Below are positions 38,617 to 49,079 of a stretch of DNA of 64,000 nt, in pieces. The notes below the pieces were generated by a model, which was given only the letters and a program-made list of their open reading frames with translations, was not told where the DNA came from and searched no databases. Origin of the DNA: Sapria himalayana (Eukaryota > Streptophyta > Magnoliopsida > Malpighiales > Rafflesiaceae); the NCBI GenBank assembly GCA_029783825.1, contig JAREIK010005831.1, forward strand, positions 51,001 through 115,000, given 5' to 3'. A program made the position numbers and the translations under genes. Numbering within the stretch: position 1 is the first letter of the stretch; each line of letters begins with the position of its first letter.

Positions 38617-38655
38617 CTCTCGCGATTTTCTCTTGCGATTTTCTCTCGCGATTAT
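38617..38655 (+). repeat. Three 13-bp tandem units in the LINE 5' UTR
   Basis: CTCTCGCGATTTT, CTCTTGCGATTTT and CTCTCGCGATTAT lie head to tail, 27 bp from the element's start. CpG-bearing 5' subrepeats are common in LINE promoters; promoter activity here is inferred only. Confidence 0.85.
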
Positions 38656-38670
38656 CTTTGGTGAACTATT

Positions 38671-38718
38671 GTGCGAATTATTGAGTGAATTATTGTGCAA
38701 ATTGTTGCGTGAATTGCT
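38671..38718 (+). repeat. Four 12-bp tandem units in the LINE 5' region
   Basis: GTGCGAATTATT, GAGTGAATTATT, GTGCAAATTGTT and GCGTGAATTGCT in a row. Being 12 bp long they keep the frame open and translate as an ELLC/ELLS-like repeat upstream of the likely ORF1 start. Confidence 0.82.
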
Positions 38719-38830
38719 GTTTGATATAATATTTGCAGTGTTATTATGTGTAACTGCTAGCTTGTGCAACGAAGAGAGAAATCAAAGAACACTCCATTGC
38801 TGCTCAAATCAAGCTCAATTCAAGGTGAGA

Positions 38831-39904
38831 ATGGAGAAAACTGAATTATTATTAAATAATAAGTCTTTTGCCTCGATGGTGAAGGGAACCGCACCGATTT
38901 CACGAACTCAAGGGAACAAAAACGGGCTTCCGGTTATCATCTTCTCTACCGAAGAACCTCGAAGGCTCTTAGAACCTTTCGAATACACCCTCGTTGGTAA
39001 GTTCTCTCACGGCAGGCCTCGTGCGATTGGAGTTCAGAAATTTATCGATAATTTAAAGCCTAAGGGGAAGGTGAAGTTTGCTGACTTCGATTCCAAACAT
39101 GTCGTGCTGCAATGCTCTCTACTGGAAGATCAATATCACCTATGGCAGCGGGGATTATGGCAAGTCGACGGCTTCCCCATGCGTATACTGAAGTGGACAA
39201 AGGATTTTACTCCTCTTGAAGAGGCGCCTATAGCCCCGGTATGGTTTACATTGCCGTTCCTGTCACTTCATTTTTTCTCTGAAACATCTCTCTATGCAAT
39301 TTCTTCGTGTTTGGGAAAGCCCATGCTATGGGATGAAGCCACAGTAACCATGTCAAGGCCGAATAAAGCTCATGTATGTGTCGAGCTTAACCTCTTAACT
39401 AAACCGCCCGACAAAATATGGATAGGTAGTGGTGAAGGTGAACAGGCCGAGGGGTTTTGGCAAACTGTCATCCCCGAAAGCCTTCCTCCTTACTGTCTAA
39501 GATGTAAGAGGCTCGGGCATGAAAATCTATCGTGCAAGGTGGGGGAAGATGAGCAGAACAACGGGCAGCAGCATGAAGGAGGAGGTAAGAAGGTGATGCA
39601 ATGGGTAAGGAAAGAGGAGGCTCCTCTTCTCAAACAAAATATCCAGCCGAAGGGAGATTTGGACAGTGGAAATATCCCATGCTTTCCACCAGATTATCCA
39701 AAGATTACTCAAGAAGAAGTAATCCCGATAGAGACTAACTTGGGGATAGAGAAGGATGTTAGCTTAAATAAAGGATGGGAGGAGGTAAAACACAAGAGAA
39801 AATATAAAAACACATCTAAAACCAGAATTGTATTGAAAGAAAAACTTGAAGATTATGTGTGGATAAATGAGGATCTTCTGGACTTTCCTAAGATGAATCG
39901 GTAA
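38831..39904 (+). CDS. LINE copy 2 ORF1: gag-like protein with DUF4283-like domain and CCHC zinc knuckle
   Basis: Open for 357 codons from ATG at 38831 (MEKTELLLNNKSFASMVKG). The frame is open back to 38633, but those 66 codons translate the 5' UTR subrepeats, so 38831 is the better start. The central part (GRPRAIGVQKFIDNLKPKGKVKFADFDSKHVVLQC, then WQVDGFPMRILKWTKDFTP) matches the DUF4283 domain of plant LINE and Copia-like ORFs. A CX2CX4HX4C knuckle, CLRCKRLGHENLSC, lies at about residues 222-235. The tail is charged and lysine-rich. By family knowledge such proteins coat the element RNA and act as chaperones in the ribonucleoprotein. ORF2 starts 287 bp downstream; fragments in other frames between them suggest ORF1 was once longer. 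Confidence 0.88.
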   Translation: MEKTELLLNNKSFASMVKGTAPISRTQGNKNGLPVIIFSTEEPRRLLEPFEYTLVGKFSHGRPRAIGVQKFIDNLKPKGKVKFADFDSKHVVLQCSLLEDQYHLWQRGLWQVDGFPMRILKWTKDFTPLEEAPIAPVWFTLPFLSLHFFSETSLYAISSCLGKPMLWDEATVTMSRPNKAHVCVELNLLTKPPDKIWIGSGEGEQAEGFWQTVIPESLPPYCLRCKRLGHENLSCKVGEDEQNNGQQHEGGGKKVMQWVRKEEAPLLKQNIQPKGDLDSGNIPCFPPDYPKITQEEVIPIETNLGIEKDVSLNKGWEEVKHKRKYKNTSKTRIVLKEKLEDYVWINEDLLDFPKMNR

Positions 39905-40191
39905 TTTTTAGTTGTCCTTCAAGTAACAAGGGTGATGTATCTCAAGACGAGCCTGAGGTGAAAGCAAAGGATGATATATATATTTATAATGAAGATTGGG
40001 GTATCTCTTAATTCCCCATTCCATGGAGGCCCTAAAGCAAATGGCTATGGTGCTTGGAAAACAGGTAAAATATATAGATATTAGGCATGAAAATACTCAC
40101 ATTCCTAAAACAGTAAGAAATACGAAAAAATATGCTAACATGTCTTATGAATCTAAGTGTACAACTCGAGCCCAAGCTAAATTAGGTTTTA
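39905..40191 (+). other. Region between LINE ORF1 and ORF2
   Basis: 287 bp without a long frame. Short pieces in different frames (NSPFHGGPKANGYGAWKTGK near 40010-40070, then TTRAQAKLGFNGS running into ORF2) look like a decayed ORF1 C-terminus, which would place the original ORF1 stop close to ORF2. Confidence 0.5.
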
Positions 40192-40878
40192 ATGGATCGA
40201 TGCCTATATTGGAATGTTAGGGGGGTAGCTAATAGCCCCACGATAAATAGATTAAGACTTTTAATTAAAGAACATAAAATCTCATTAATGATTATTGCAG
40301 AGCCAATGGTCCTGCAAGATCAACTAAATAGATATATAGAAATTTTAGGATTTAATAAGGCTTATGCTAACCTAAATAGTAAACTTTGGATTTTATGGCA
40401 CAATAAGCTGAAAATTGAAATAATAAAAGATACTGAAAAAATAGTACATTTCAAATTAGATAAGAGCACAAATCAAATAATTTCAGCAGTTTATGCAAAA
40501 AATGATAAACAATCTAGGTTGGCTCTATGGGAGGAAATGAAAGATATAGCAAGTAGAAATTCACCTTGGATCATAGGAGGCGACTTTAACATAATTAGAA
40601 GCCCTCAAGAAAAGAAAGGTGGCAAACCACCGGATAAGGTAGCCATGAAACAATTTAATGACACAATAGCTAATACTAATCTAATGGAAATAGATTTCAC
40701 TGGTTTGAGATATACCTGGTGCAATAATTGGCAAAAAAGAGGAGTCATCTGGGCTCGACTGGATAGGATAATGTGTAACACAAAGTGGGTCACCTCACAA
40801 GGGATTACAAGGCTTAGACACTTAAATAGAACTTGTTCTAACCATAGCCCCCTGCTTATCACGATTCAAAGAAACTAG
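40192..40878 (+). pseudogene. LINE copy 2 ORF2 N-terminal APE-type endonuclease
   Basis: MDRCLYWNVRGVANSPTINRLRLLI opens the domain, with the Asn in WNVRG and the acidic residue in IIAEPMV (about residue 37). IIGGDFNII lies near 127-135, LRYTWCN near 170, ARLDRIM near 189, and the final SDHSP motif reads SNHSPLL. The change from SDH to SNH hits a catalytic position, so cleavage would probably be lost. A TAG at 40876-40878 ends the frame; the same frame continues (NMWVKHASFAGLVKESWKEP), so this stop is a mutation inside ORF2. This domain would nick target DNA for target-primed reverse transcription. The ATG at 40192 fits a native start because the domain begins within a few residues. Confidence 0.92.
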
Positions 40879-42990
40879 GGTAATACGTCTAATTTTATAT
40901 TACAAAATATGTGGGTAAAGCATGCAAGCTTTGCAGGCCTTGTCAAAGAGTCTTGGAAAGAGCCAGCTGAGGGCAAGCCGATGCAAGTTCTATCAATTAA
41001 GATTCTGAGGCTAAAAGCTTGTTTAAAAACATGGAATAAAGAGGTCTTTGGGAAATTAAATCAGGAGCTAAAAAAACTAGAAGAAAAAGTAGCCAAGCTG
41101 GAGCAAGATTTTGACTCCACTAATAATAATGAAACTCGGATAGAACTAAGTAAGGCTAAAGGAGAGCTGAGATTGAAATTACACATGGAATAAATTTATT
41201 GGAAACAACGAGCAAAAATAAAATGGTTAAAAGATGGTGCCCGTAATACTAAATTTTTTTATAATATGACAAATAAAATCTCAAAAAAATAAAATTAAAG
41301 GACTAAAAAATGAAGAAGGGAAATGGGTAGAAGATGAAAAATAAATAGGTGCTCTTTTTAAAAATTTTTTTGAAAATCAACTATGCAGTCAGTCATGTAG
41401 GACAGACAATTCTCTAATGCATGAGATTAGGGCGACCATCACGGAAGCTCAAAACTATTTAATGGAATTGATCTCAGAAGAACCAGAAGTTAAAGAGGCT
41501 GTCTTTAGTCTTGATAAAGATAGTGCAGCAGGACCTGATGGTTGGAATAATTATTTTTTCCAGGCAAACTGGCATACGGTTAAAACTGAGCTAGTCCCTG
41601 CAATTGCAAGTTTTTTTGTATGTGTGGAAATCCCAAAATCATGGGTAAAATCTTTTATAGTATTAATCCCAAAAAAAGAATCACCACAGAAATGTGAGGA
41701 TTATAGACCAATAAGTTTATGCAATGCTATTTATAAAATTTTGGCAAAAATATTACAAAATATACTAAGCTTAATTTTACCGTCAATAATATCTCAGGAA
41801 CAAATGGGTTTTGTTAAAAATAGATTAATGATTGAAAATATAAAACTTTCATCAGAAATGATGAAAGAAATAGGAGGTAAATCAAGAGGAAAAAACTTAG
41901 TGGTCAAGCTAGATCTATCGAAAGCCTTCAATAGAGTAGACTGGGATACCCTTTGTTTTGTGCTGAGAAGGTTCGGTTTCTCTGAGCTAACCATAGATCT
42001 AATATATAGATGCATTTCAAGTACTTGGGTAAGAGTCCTTGTAAATGGAAAGATAAGTGAGGAATTTAAACAAAATAGAAGTTTAAGGCAAGGGGATCCG
42101 CTATCCCCCCTTCTTTTTGATATCTACTTAGAACTATTAATACGAAACTTGAATAAGAAAATATCCGAAGGTAAAATAATGTCATTTAGACAACCAAGGA
42201 ATACACCCAGAATAGGCTGTTTAACCTACGCAGATGACCTTATAATTTTTACTAATGCTAGTACAAAGTCTTTAATGAATCTTATGGATCTTCTTCAAAT
42301 ATTTGAAAAAGAGACAGGCCAAATGGTAAATAAAAGTAAATGTCAGTTTATACTTGCTAAAAATGCAAAATTAAAGTTAGTAGATAAAATCAAAAATATC
42401 ACAGGTTTTGCAGAAATTAAAGGGGCATTAATGTACCTAGGTTGTCCGATATATGAGGGGAGTTTGAAGGAAGAATATCTAACTTACCTTCAAGATAAGC
42501 TAAGAATGAAAATAGCAGGATAGAAAGAAGAGCTCATGGGATTTGGGGGGAGGATAACGCTGCTTTCACGTGTATTACAAAGCACACTAACACATATTTT
42601 ATCAGTCATACATCCCCCTAAAAAATTTATTAAAAAACTCGAATCAGAAATGGATAACTTCTTATGGGGTAAAAAACAAGGTAGAAATAAACTACACTGG
42701 AAGGACTGGAAAAGTATCTGTTATTTGAAAGAGGAAGCAGGATTAGGTCTAATGAGCCTTTAGGACTCAGCAGCTTCTTGGGATTGCAAAGGCTGGTGGA
42801 GACTTAAAGAAAGTGATAATCTCTGGGCTAAATATATGCGGGTAAAATATTTAGATAATAAGAATAAGACCTCTAAGAAAGCTTCGAATAGTTGGAAGTC
42901 AATGGAAAAACAAAAAGAGATAGTAGACTCACACTCTACACTAAAGAAGAGTGGCTGGAAATGGACGTTAACACCACAAGGAAACTTCTC
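40879..42990 (+). pseudogene. LINE copy 2 ORF2 linker and reverse transcriptase (broken)
   Basis: Continuation of ORF2. Damage: TAA at 41191-41193 where copy 1 has Glu; loss of two bases near 41270-41280 relative to copy 1, which shifts the frame; TAA at 41342-41344; TAG at 42521-42523 (Trp in copy 1); and TAG at 42761-42763 (Gln in copy 1). Between 41417 and 42520 the RT is open: DYRPISLCNAIYKILAKIL, VVKLDLSKAFNRVDW with the motif A Asp, an intact RQGDPLSPLLFD and YADDLIIF. The RT would copy element RNA into DNA. Here RQGDPLSP is normal, whereas in copy 1 it is damaged, so the two copies have decayed independently. Confidence 0.93.
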
Positions 42991-44101
42991 CCTCAAGTCG
43001 GCAAAAGATCTGGTCAGAAAGAAAAAACCGGCTCAAACTCTATTTAAATGGGTATGGAAAGAAAACATCCCGCAAAAAATGCGCTCCTTCACATGGAAGG
43101 CTCTAATGAATGCTATACCGGTAGATAAGAATATACAAAAGAAAGGGATAAAAATGGCATCAAGATGTGAATGCTGTTCACAAGCGTTTGAAACAACCGA
43201 TCATTTATTTTCTAATGTGCTTATTGCAGCAGAAATATGGAGAGAGATGGAAGGGGAAAAAAGAATATGTAAAATAGATGATGGATTAATAGATAAAGTT
43301 AAAAAATGAGAAAGAGAAAATACGAAAAGCCCCACAAGAAAATGGCTTAATCAAAAACTGCCGCATCTAATTATTTGGTGCATATGGAAATCTCGAAACA
43401 AAAGTAAATTTGAAAATAAAAGGATGAATTTAACAGAAATTATAAAAGATATTAGAAAGGAGATATGTAATATATCAATAATAAAACCTATAAAAATAGA
43501 GGAAATGAAACAAGAAAAGAAGCTTGAGAAAGAATGGGACCTCACTTATAAAGTTATAAAACAGTAATGGGCTAAATGTTTAGAGTGGAATACTCCACCG
43601 GTTGGCAAACTCTCACTTAATACGGATGGTAGTTTTAGCAGGGACACTGGAATAGCAGGAGGAGGCGGGGTAATAAGAGATCATACAGGGACAGTAAAGA
43701 GAGATTTCACCAGATCTAGTAGAGGCTCCTCGACCCTAGAATCAGAAATTAAAGCATTAAAATCAGGGTTAGAGATATGTAAGCAGCTAAATTTTAAAAA
43801 CATTGAAGTTCATGTAGACTCGAAATTATTAGTCGAAACAGTAATCAATAAGAAAATATTATGGATGTATGAAGAGGACCTAGAAGTAATTCTTAGCCTT
43901 TTGGATGAACTGAAGGCCTCAATAACATATATATATAGAGAAGCTAATAATCTAGCGGATAGTCTATCTAGAATAGGCACCACTAGAGGAGATATAGAAT
44001 ATAACGTGAACTCCATGCCAAATAAACTAAAGGGAATAGCATGTTTAGATAAAATGGGATTTCCTTATATTAGAACAAATAAACAGACCACGAAGGAATG
44101 A
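42991..44101 (+). pseudogene. LINE copy 2 ORF2 C-terminus: zf-RVT and RNase H (broken)
   Basis: In the same frame as the RT: NIPQKMRSFTWKALMNAIPVD, then SRCECCSQAFETTDHLF, the zf-RVT module of plant LINEs. A TGA at 43307-43309 replaces the Trp of KVQKW in copy 1, and a TAA lies at 43565-43567. RNase H follows: LNTDGSFSRDTGIAGGGGVIRDHTG with the first Asp and the usual DGS, then TLESEIKALKSGLE, VHVDSKLLVETV and REANNLADSLSRIG, so all four acidic residues are kept. The frame ends at 44101 with TGA. RNase H of this kind is found in many plant L1 lineages and is absent from most animal L1s. Confidence 0.92.
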
Positions 44102-44284
44102 CAAAGTCTCAACCTCCTGATGGATCGTGCGGGAATTCGACATTGCAGGGAATTTCTGCCTCATACTTAAATGGAATGGAAGGATAGAGGTTGAGCCATC
44201 TTTAAAAATAAAATAAAACTTAAATCATAATTTAGAATATTGAATCTAAAAAAGAAGCATACAGGTTAGAGTTATGAATGTGTT

Positions 44285-44484
44285 AATTCTGCATTTCGGC
44301 AGAATAGTGAATATTTTAAAATATGTATATGGACTTTCCTTGCAGGATGTTAAGAAGAATAATAGGGTATAAATGAAGGAGAATTCATTGCAGGATGTGC
44401 TACTTCTACATTTCGGCAGAATAGTGCATATCTATAAATATGTATTTGGACTTTCCTTGCAGGATGTTAAGGAGGAGAATTCGA
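44285..44484 (+). repeat. 117-bp-offset tandem duplication in the LINE 3' UTR
   Basis: CATTTCGGCAGAATAGTG occurs at 44292 and 44409, and GGACTTTCCTTGCAGGATGT ends each unit at the same 117-bp distance. The second unit is partial. Confidence 0.88.
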
Positions 44485-45002
44485 TAATTCTGTGGAGTTT
44501 TAGTCTAATATTGTATAAGTTTAACAAGGGATAAGGGTAATAGGGTGCCAAGTTATCTTGTAGGCATGTTTGTTTTTTCTCTTTGGTTTTTTTACAGGTT
44601 CAGCAGTGTATAAATGAGGAAGGAAGACGGCTGGAAACTTTTTAGAAAGTATGTGAAGAGAAGAGCCCGAGACATGGGGAAGATGAGAGATAGAGGTCCG
44701 ATCATATGGGCAGCACTATCCCCATATGCTTCATGTCACTTGAACCAGCTGCTGCTTGCTGCTGCTTCATGCAATTCATGCTGAAATCATATATATGTTC
44801 ATGATGCCTTAAGAATGATTCTGTTGTTGTCTGTCATTAGCTGCCTCCACACAGATGTTGATACAACATCAAATAAAGGAGCATATATTATCAAAAACCA
44901 CCTAAACAAAGAATAAGAAAGATGGGAGAACAAAAAGAAGCTGTCGGAACAAATCTTATATACTGCATATACCTTTGTAGAGTGCTGCCTGTTGCTGCCA
45001 TG

Positions 45003-45065
45003 AGTCTACCTGCTGCTGAGATGAGTCTACTTGCTGCTGCAAAAAGTCTACCTGCTGCTGCTTGT
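45003..45065 (+). repeat. Three 21-bp tandem units with CTG core in the LINE 3' UTR
   Basis: Units start at 45003, 45024 and 45045, each AGTCTAC[C/T]TGCTGCTG followed by five variable bases. Confidence 0.88.
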
Positions 45066-45285
45066 TACACTGCTACATAAATATGAAGGAACACAATGAG
45101 AGTGGCTACTGCCACAGTTAACTTAACTAAGGATAAATTACTGTATTTTGTGTTATTTTGGTTAGGGTCTTGTCATGTAAATGTAATGCCCTATAAATAG
45201 AGTTATGAGGTTGTAAAGGTTTTCCTCTGCCTACAAGTGAGGGTTATGTTTTCTTTAATAATAGATAAAAGCCTTTTAAAAGAAA

Positions 45286-45302
45286 AGCTAGATAGATGGA
45301 TA
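45286..45302. repeat. Target-site duplication of LINE copy 2 (3' side)
   Basis: AGCTAGATAGATGGATA, exact match to 38574-38590. The following base differs (G versus A), as does the base before it (A versus T), so the duplication is 17 bp. Confidence 0.92.
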
Positions 45303-45715
45303 GATAGAAATAAAAATATATAGGTAGATAGTATATACATAAATAGACAAATAAATATATAGATATATAGACTTATATATAGTCATATTTAAAGGTAGAA
45401 AGATAGATAGATAAATAATTTGATTGATTGATTGATTGATAGTAGATTGATAGATAGATAAATAGGCAAATATATAGATATAAAGTTATATAGAAATCTA
45501 GACAGATAGATAGACATATAGATAGAAAAATAGATAGATAGAAAGATGGATACATAGATAGATAGATAGACAGATAGATAGAAAAACAGATAGATTATTA
45601 AATAGATATATAGATAGATAGATTATTAGATAGATACATAGGCTAAAAGATAGATAGATAGATAGATAGATAGACAGACAGATAGATAGTTAGATAGATA
45701 TCCAGATAGATATCA

Positions 45716-45746
<31 letters not shown>

Positions 45747-46235
45747 TAGATCGACAAAAAGATAGATAGATAGATAGATAGATAGATTTATTGATTGATA
45801 TATAGGTAGATAGATTGATAGACATATAAATCACATATAGATAAACACATAATGAGAAAGAGAGAGATAGATAGATAGATAAATATACAGATATATAAAC
45901 AAATAGATAGACAAATAGATAGGTATTTAAATAGATAGACAAACAACTAGGTAGGTAGATATTCAAGCAGGCACACAGTTAGGTAGGCAGATAGAGAGTC
46001 AGGCAGGTGGGAAGATGGACTGATATACAGATTGATAGACTTATAGAAAGGCAGTCATACGAACAAATAAACAGATAGACAGACAGACATATTGTTAGAT
46101 AGATAGTTTGTTTGATAGAATGATAGATAGATAGATAGATTGATTGATTAATTGATAGACATATTGATCATATTGATAGATGGATAGATAGATAGTTAAT
46201 TAGATTGATTCATAGAAATAAAGATAATAGATTTG
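45286..46235 (+). repeat. Degenerate GATA satellite array, arm 3 continued
   Basis: GATA-strand repeat resumes directly after the LINE. It contains a (TA)n tract at about 45717-45742 and a patch near 45950-46060 enriched in GGTA, GGCA and AGCA units. It ends at the unclassified sequence starting near 46236. Confidence 0.95.
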
Positions 46236-47623
46236 TTGGTAATGGTGCTCTAGGCATATAGTTTGGACTTGGTATTTTAACTATTGTCAGAATTAATTAT
46301 TTAATTAATTTTCATGTTTAATATATATAATGTCTTTGAATGATATTTTTAATTATTCTAAATATCCCAAATCTATTTTTATTATGAGAATAATAATGAA
46401 TTAAGATTAGTATAACGTTTGATTGATATTCATGGGTGAATATGTGTATGATATATAATTCAAATTTATATCTATTTGTTTAGAACAAATTTTGAATAAC
46501 CCCATATTGAAACTAATACATGGTTCAAAATCATAATTTAATCTCTAATAGTTGTGTTATTAAATCCAATGACTTGAGATTGCTTTATTTCTCAACATAA
46601 AGAATATTATGCTTTGATATAATCAACTTTGTCTTTAACCAGATGACTATAAATGTTATACTTGAAGATAATAAGAAATATGCTATGAGATATAAATAAT
46701 TGAAATAGAATTTGTCCCTCTTATTATATGAGAGATCCTTTTGGGGCCCCTCTACAATTGAGACTGAGAAATACATGACTATGCTCAAATAAATTGATGA
46801 ATATTAATGTCATTTTTTTAGTCTCTCTAATTGAGTTTTGTGTAATCAGAGATAGTATGATATAGGTTGACATTTTTCATGTCTTATATCCTATCAAGAT
46901 ATCGTGAAACAAAAGGATTGTCATTAACAATATTAAGGTTGCCTCAGATCATGAGCTTTTCATTTAATTTGGGCCATCATAATATCTTTCGAGAGGTCAC
47001 TTATGACTTGTTGGATCAAAATGTGTGTTAGGCCTACTGCCAATATAATTAAACCTATAGGGTCACACTTTAAGAATTAAAAATAATGGTTATGGTTTTT
47101 GACTCTCTGTATTAATTTAAAATGATAAGATTATTTTAAATTATAATTAACAATTAGTTTTTATTAAATTTTGAAATAGTTAAATTCTTGATATAAATAA
47201 ATAATAAATCTGTAATATTTTATTAATGGATAAAAAAAAATTAGTCAATGGTTTTTTAAAAGAGTTAAAAATATAATAATATATAAATTTGATTCCTTAT
47301 CTGATAAAGATTTGAATTTAAATTGTTATTATTTAAAAGAGTTTTAAATATATAATAATATAAAATTCATTTGTGACTTAAATGCTAGCAGACACATGCA
47401 CACACATGTGTAAGACATATATGGTGGTAACCATCATCTTATTCTTAGAGAATAACCAAAACATAGAGAAGGAAAAGAAAAACCAAAATTTTGTTTTAAG
47501 AAGATGAATATAAACTAGCATTCAATAAGATCGTTTATTATTTGATCATGGGTGTATACATGTAAAAGGTGATTACTTTTCACAAAGGCAGCATCTTTGA
47601 AGATATAAATAAACCAATACCAA
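46236..47623. other. Unclassified noncoding sequence embedded in the array
   Basis: About 1.39 kb of non-satellite, AT-rich DNA with no reading frame above chance on either strand and no recognisable protein fragment in the frames I checked. The edges show near-inverted similarity: TTGGTAATGGT at 46236-46246 against the complement of ACCAATACCAA at 47613-47623 (10 of 11). The flanking bases give no convincing target duplication. A small palindrome (ACACATGTGT) lies near 47403. A non-autonomous DNA element, a solo LTR, or captured single-copy DNA are all possible. I cannot choose among them. Confidence 0.55.
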
Positions 47624-48166
47624 GAAAGATAGATAGAAAGACAGAAAGATAGATAGAGATATAGACATATAGATAGGTAGACAGATAGAAATAAAGAAGA
47701 ATTGGTAGTAAAATAGACAAATTGATAAATAGGTTTGTAGATATTTTTGATAGATATATAGACAGACAGACAGACAAATAGATAGACAAATAGATAGATA
47801 GATTTATTGATAAATTAATATATAAATAGATTGATAGACATATTTATAGACAGATTTTTAGAGAGATTTATCAGCATATTGATAGATAGATAAATAGAAA
47901 AATAGATTTACAAATTGATAGACAAATAGATAGATAGAATGATTAATAGATTATTAGACTGATAGATGGACTGATTTATAGACAGACAGATAGATAAATT
48001 AACAGATAGATAGATAGATAGATAAATAAAAATAGAGATAGATAAATAGATAGATAGATAAAAAAATATTAGATAGATAGATAGATAAACAAAAAAATAA
48101 ACAGATAAATAAATAGATAGATAGACATATAGATAGATAGATATACAATTATTAGACAAATATACA

Positions 48167-48204
<38 letters not shown>

Positions 48205-48247
48205 AATAGATAGGCAGATAGATAGAAAGATAGAAAGAAAGAAAGAT

Positions 48248-48249
<2 letters not shown>

Positions 48250-48285
<36 letters not shown>
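48250..48285. repeat. (TA)n tract
   Basis: About 36 bp of alternating T and A, 50 bp from a second tract at about 48170-48199. Confidence 0.95.
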
Positions 48286-48286
<1 letters not shown>

Positions 48287-49079
48287 ATAGATAGAATGAC
48301 AAATTGATAGACAGGGAGATAAATAGATAGATAGAAATATAGATAGATAGATAAATAGAATTATAGAAAAATAGATAAGCAAATAGACAGACAGATAGAT
48401 AGACATATAGATTAACAAATTATTTGAATGATATATAGATAGATTGATAGACAGACAGACAGACAGATAGATAGATAGATAAAAAAATAGATATCTAGAT
48501 AGAAAGATAGATAAATAGATAGACACAAAGATATATAAAGATAAAAAAGAGATAGACATATAAAGAGACAAATAAAAGGCAAATAGATAGACATATATAA
48601 AGATAGAAAAATAAATAGATAGATAGTAAGGTGGATAGATAGATAGATAGAAAACCAAATAGAAAGAAAGAAAGATAGATAGATAGACACAAAGATAAAC
48701 ATGTATATAAACAAATAGATAGACATAAACAAATAGATAGACAAAAAATAAACAAAAAGATAGATATATAGATAGACAAATAGATATACAAATAGATAGA
48801 TAGACAGAAATATAGATAGAGAGAATGATAGATAGATAGATAAAAAATAGAAAGACATATAAAATGATAGATAGATAAATATATAAATAGAGAGAAAGAC
48901 ATATAGGTAGATAAATAGATATATAGATAGATACACATATTGATATATGGGTAGATATATAGATAGATAGACACATATATAGATAGATAAATAGATAAAC
49001 AGATAGATAGTCATATAGATAGATAGAAAGATAGATAGATAGATAGAAAGATAGATAAATATATAGATAGATATATAAA

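Larger units (their letters stand above)
38591..45285 (+). mobile_element. Near full-length plant L1-type LINE (copy 2)
   Basis: A 6.7-kb non-LTR retrotransposon bounded by an exact 17-bp TSD inside the GATA array. In order: a 5' UTR with two small tandem arrays, ORF1 (DUF4283-like domain plus CCHC knuckle), ORF2 with APE-type endonuclease, reverse transcriptase, zf-RVT and RNase H, and a 3' UTR of about 1.18 kb ending in a short A-rich tail (CCTTTTAAAAGAAA). ORF1 is open but ORF2 has at least seven in-frame stops and a two-base deletion, so it can no longer move on its own. It belongs to the same family as the truncated copy at 16794-20936. Its sense strand is the GATA strand of the array, as is true of that copy. 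Confidence 0.96.
44102..45285 (+). other. 3' UTR of LINE copy 2
   Basis: About 1.18 kb without a frame. The first 40-50 bases resemble the start of the copy 1 UTR, but the rest does not. It contains a tandem duplication with 117-bp offset (44285-44484), CTG-rich patches near 44745-44775, and a 21-bp motif repeated three times at 45003-45065. The terminus AATAATAGATAAAAG followed by CCTTTTAAAAGAAA resembles the end of copy 1 and carries a plausible polyadenylation region. A TATAAATAG string lies near 45191. Confidence 0.8.

Noticed and set aside
45100..45285. Solo LTR with TATA box at the end of the LINE
   Set aside because: The exact 17-bp TSD at 45286-45302 places this segment inside the LINE insertion. 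No TG...CA ends or separate target duplication are seen, so it is kept only as a possible captured piece.
46585..46788. Minus-strand frame of 67 codons in the unclassified insert
   Set aside because: Short, AT-driven hydrophobic composition, no family resemblance and no partner exon; consistent with chance.
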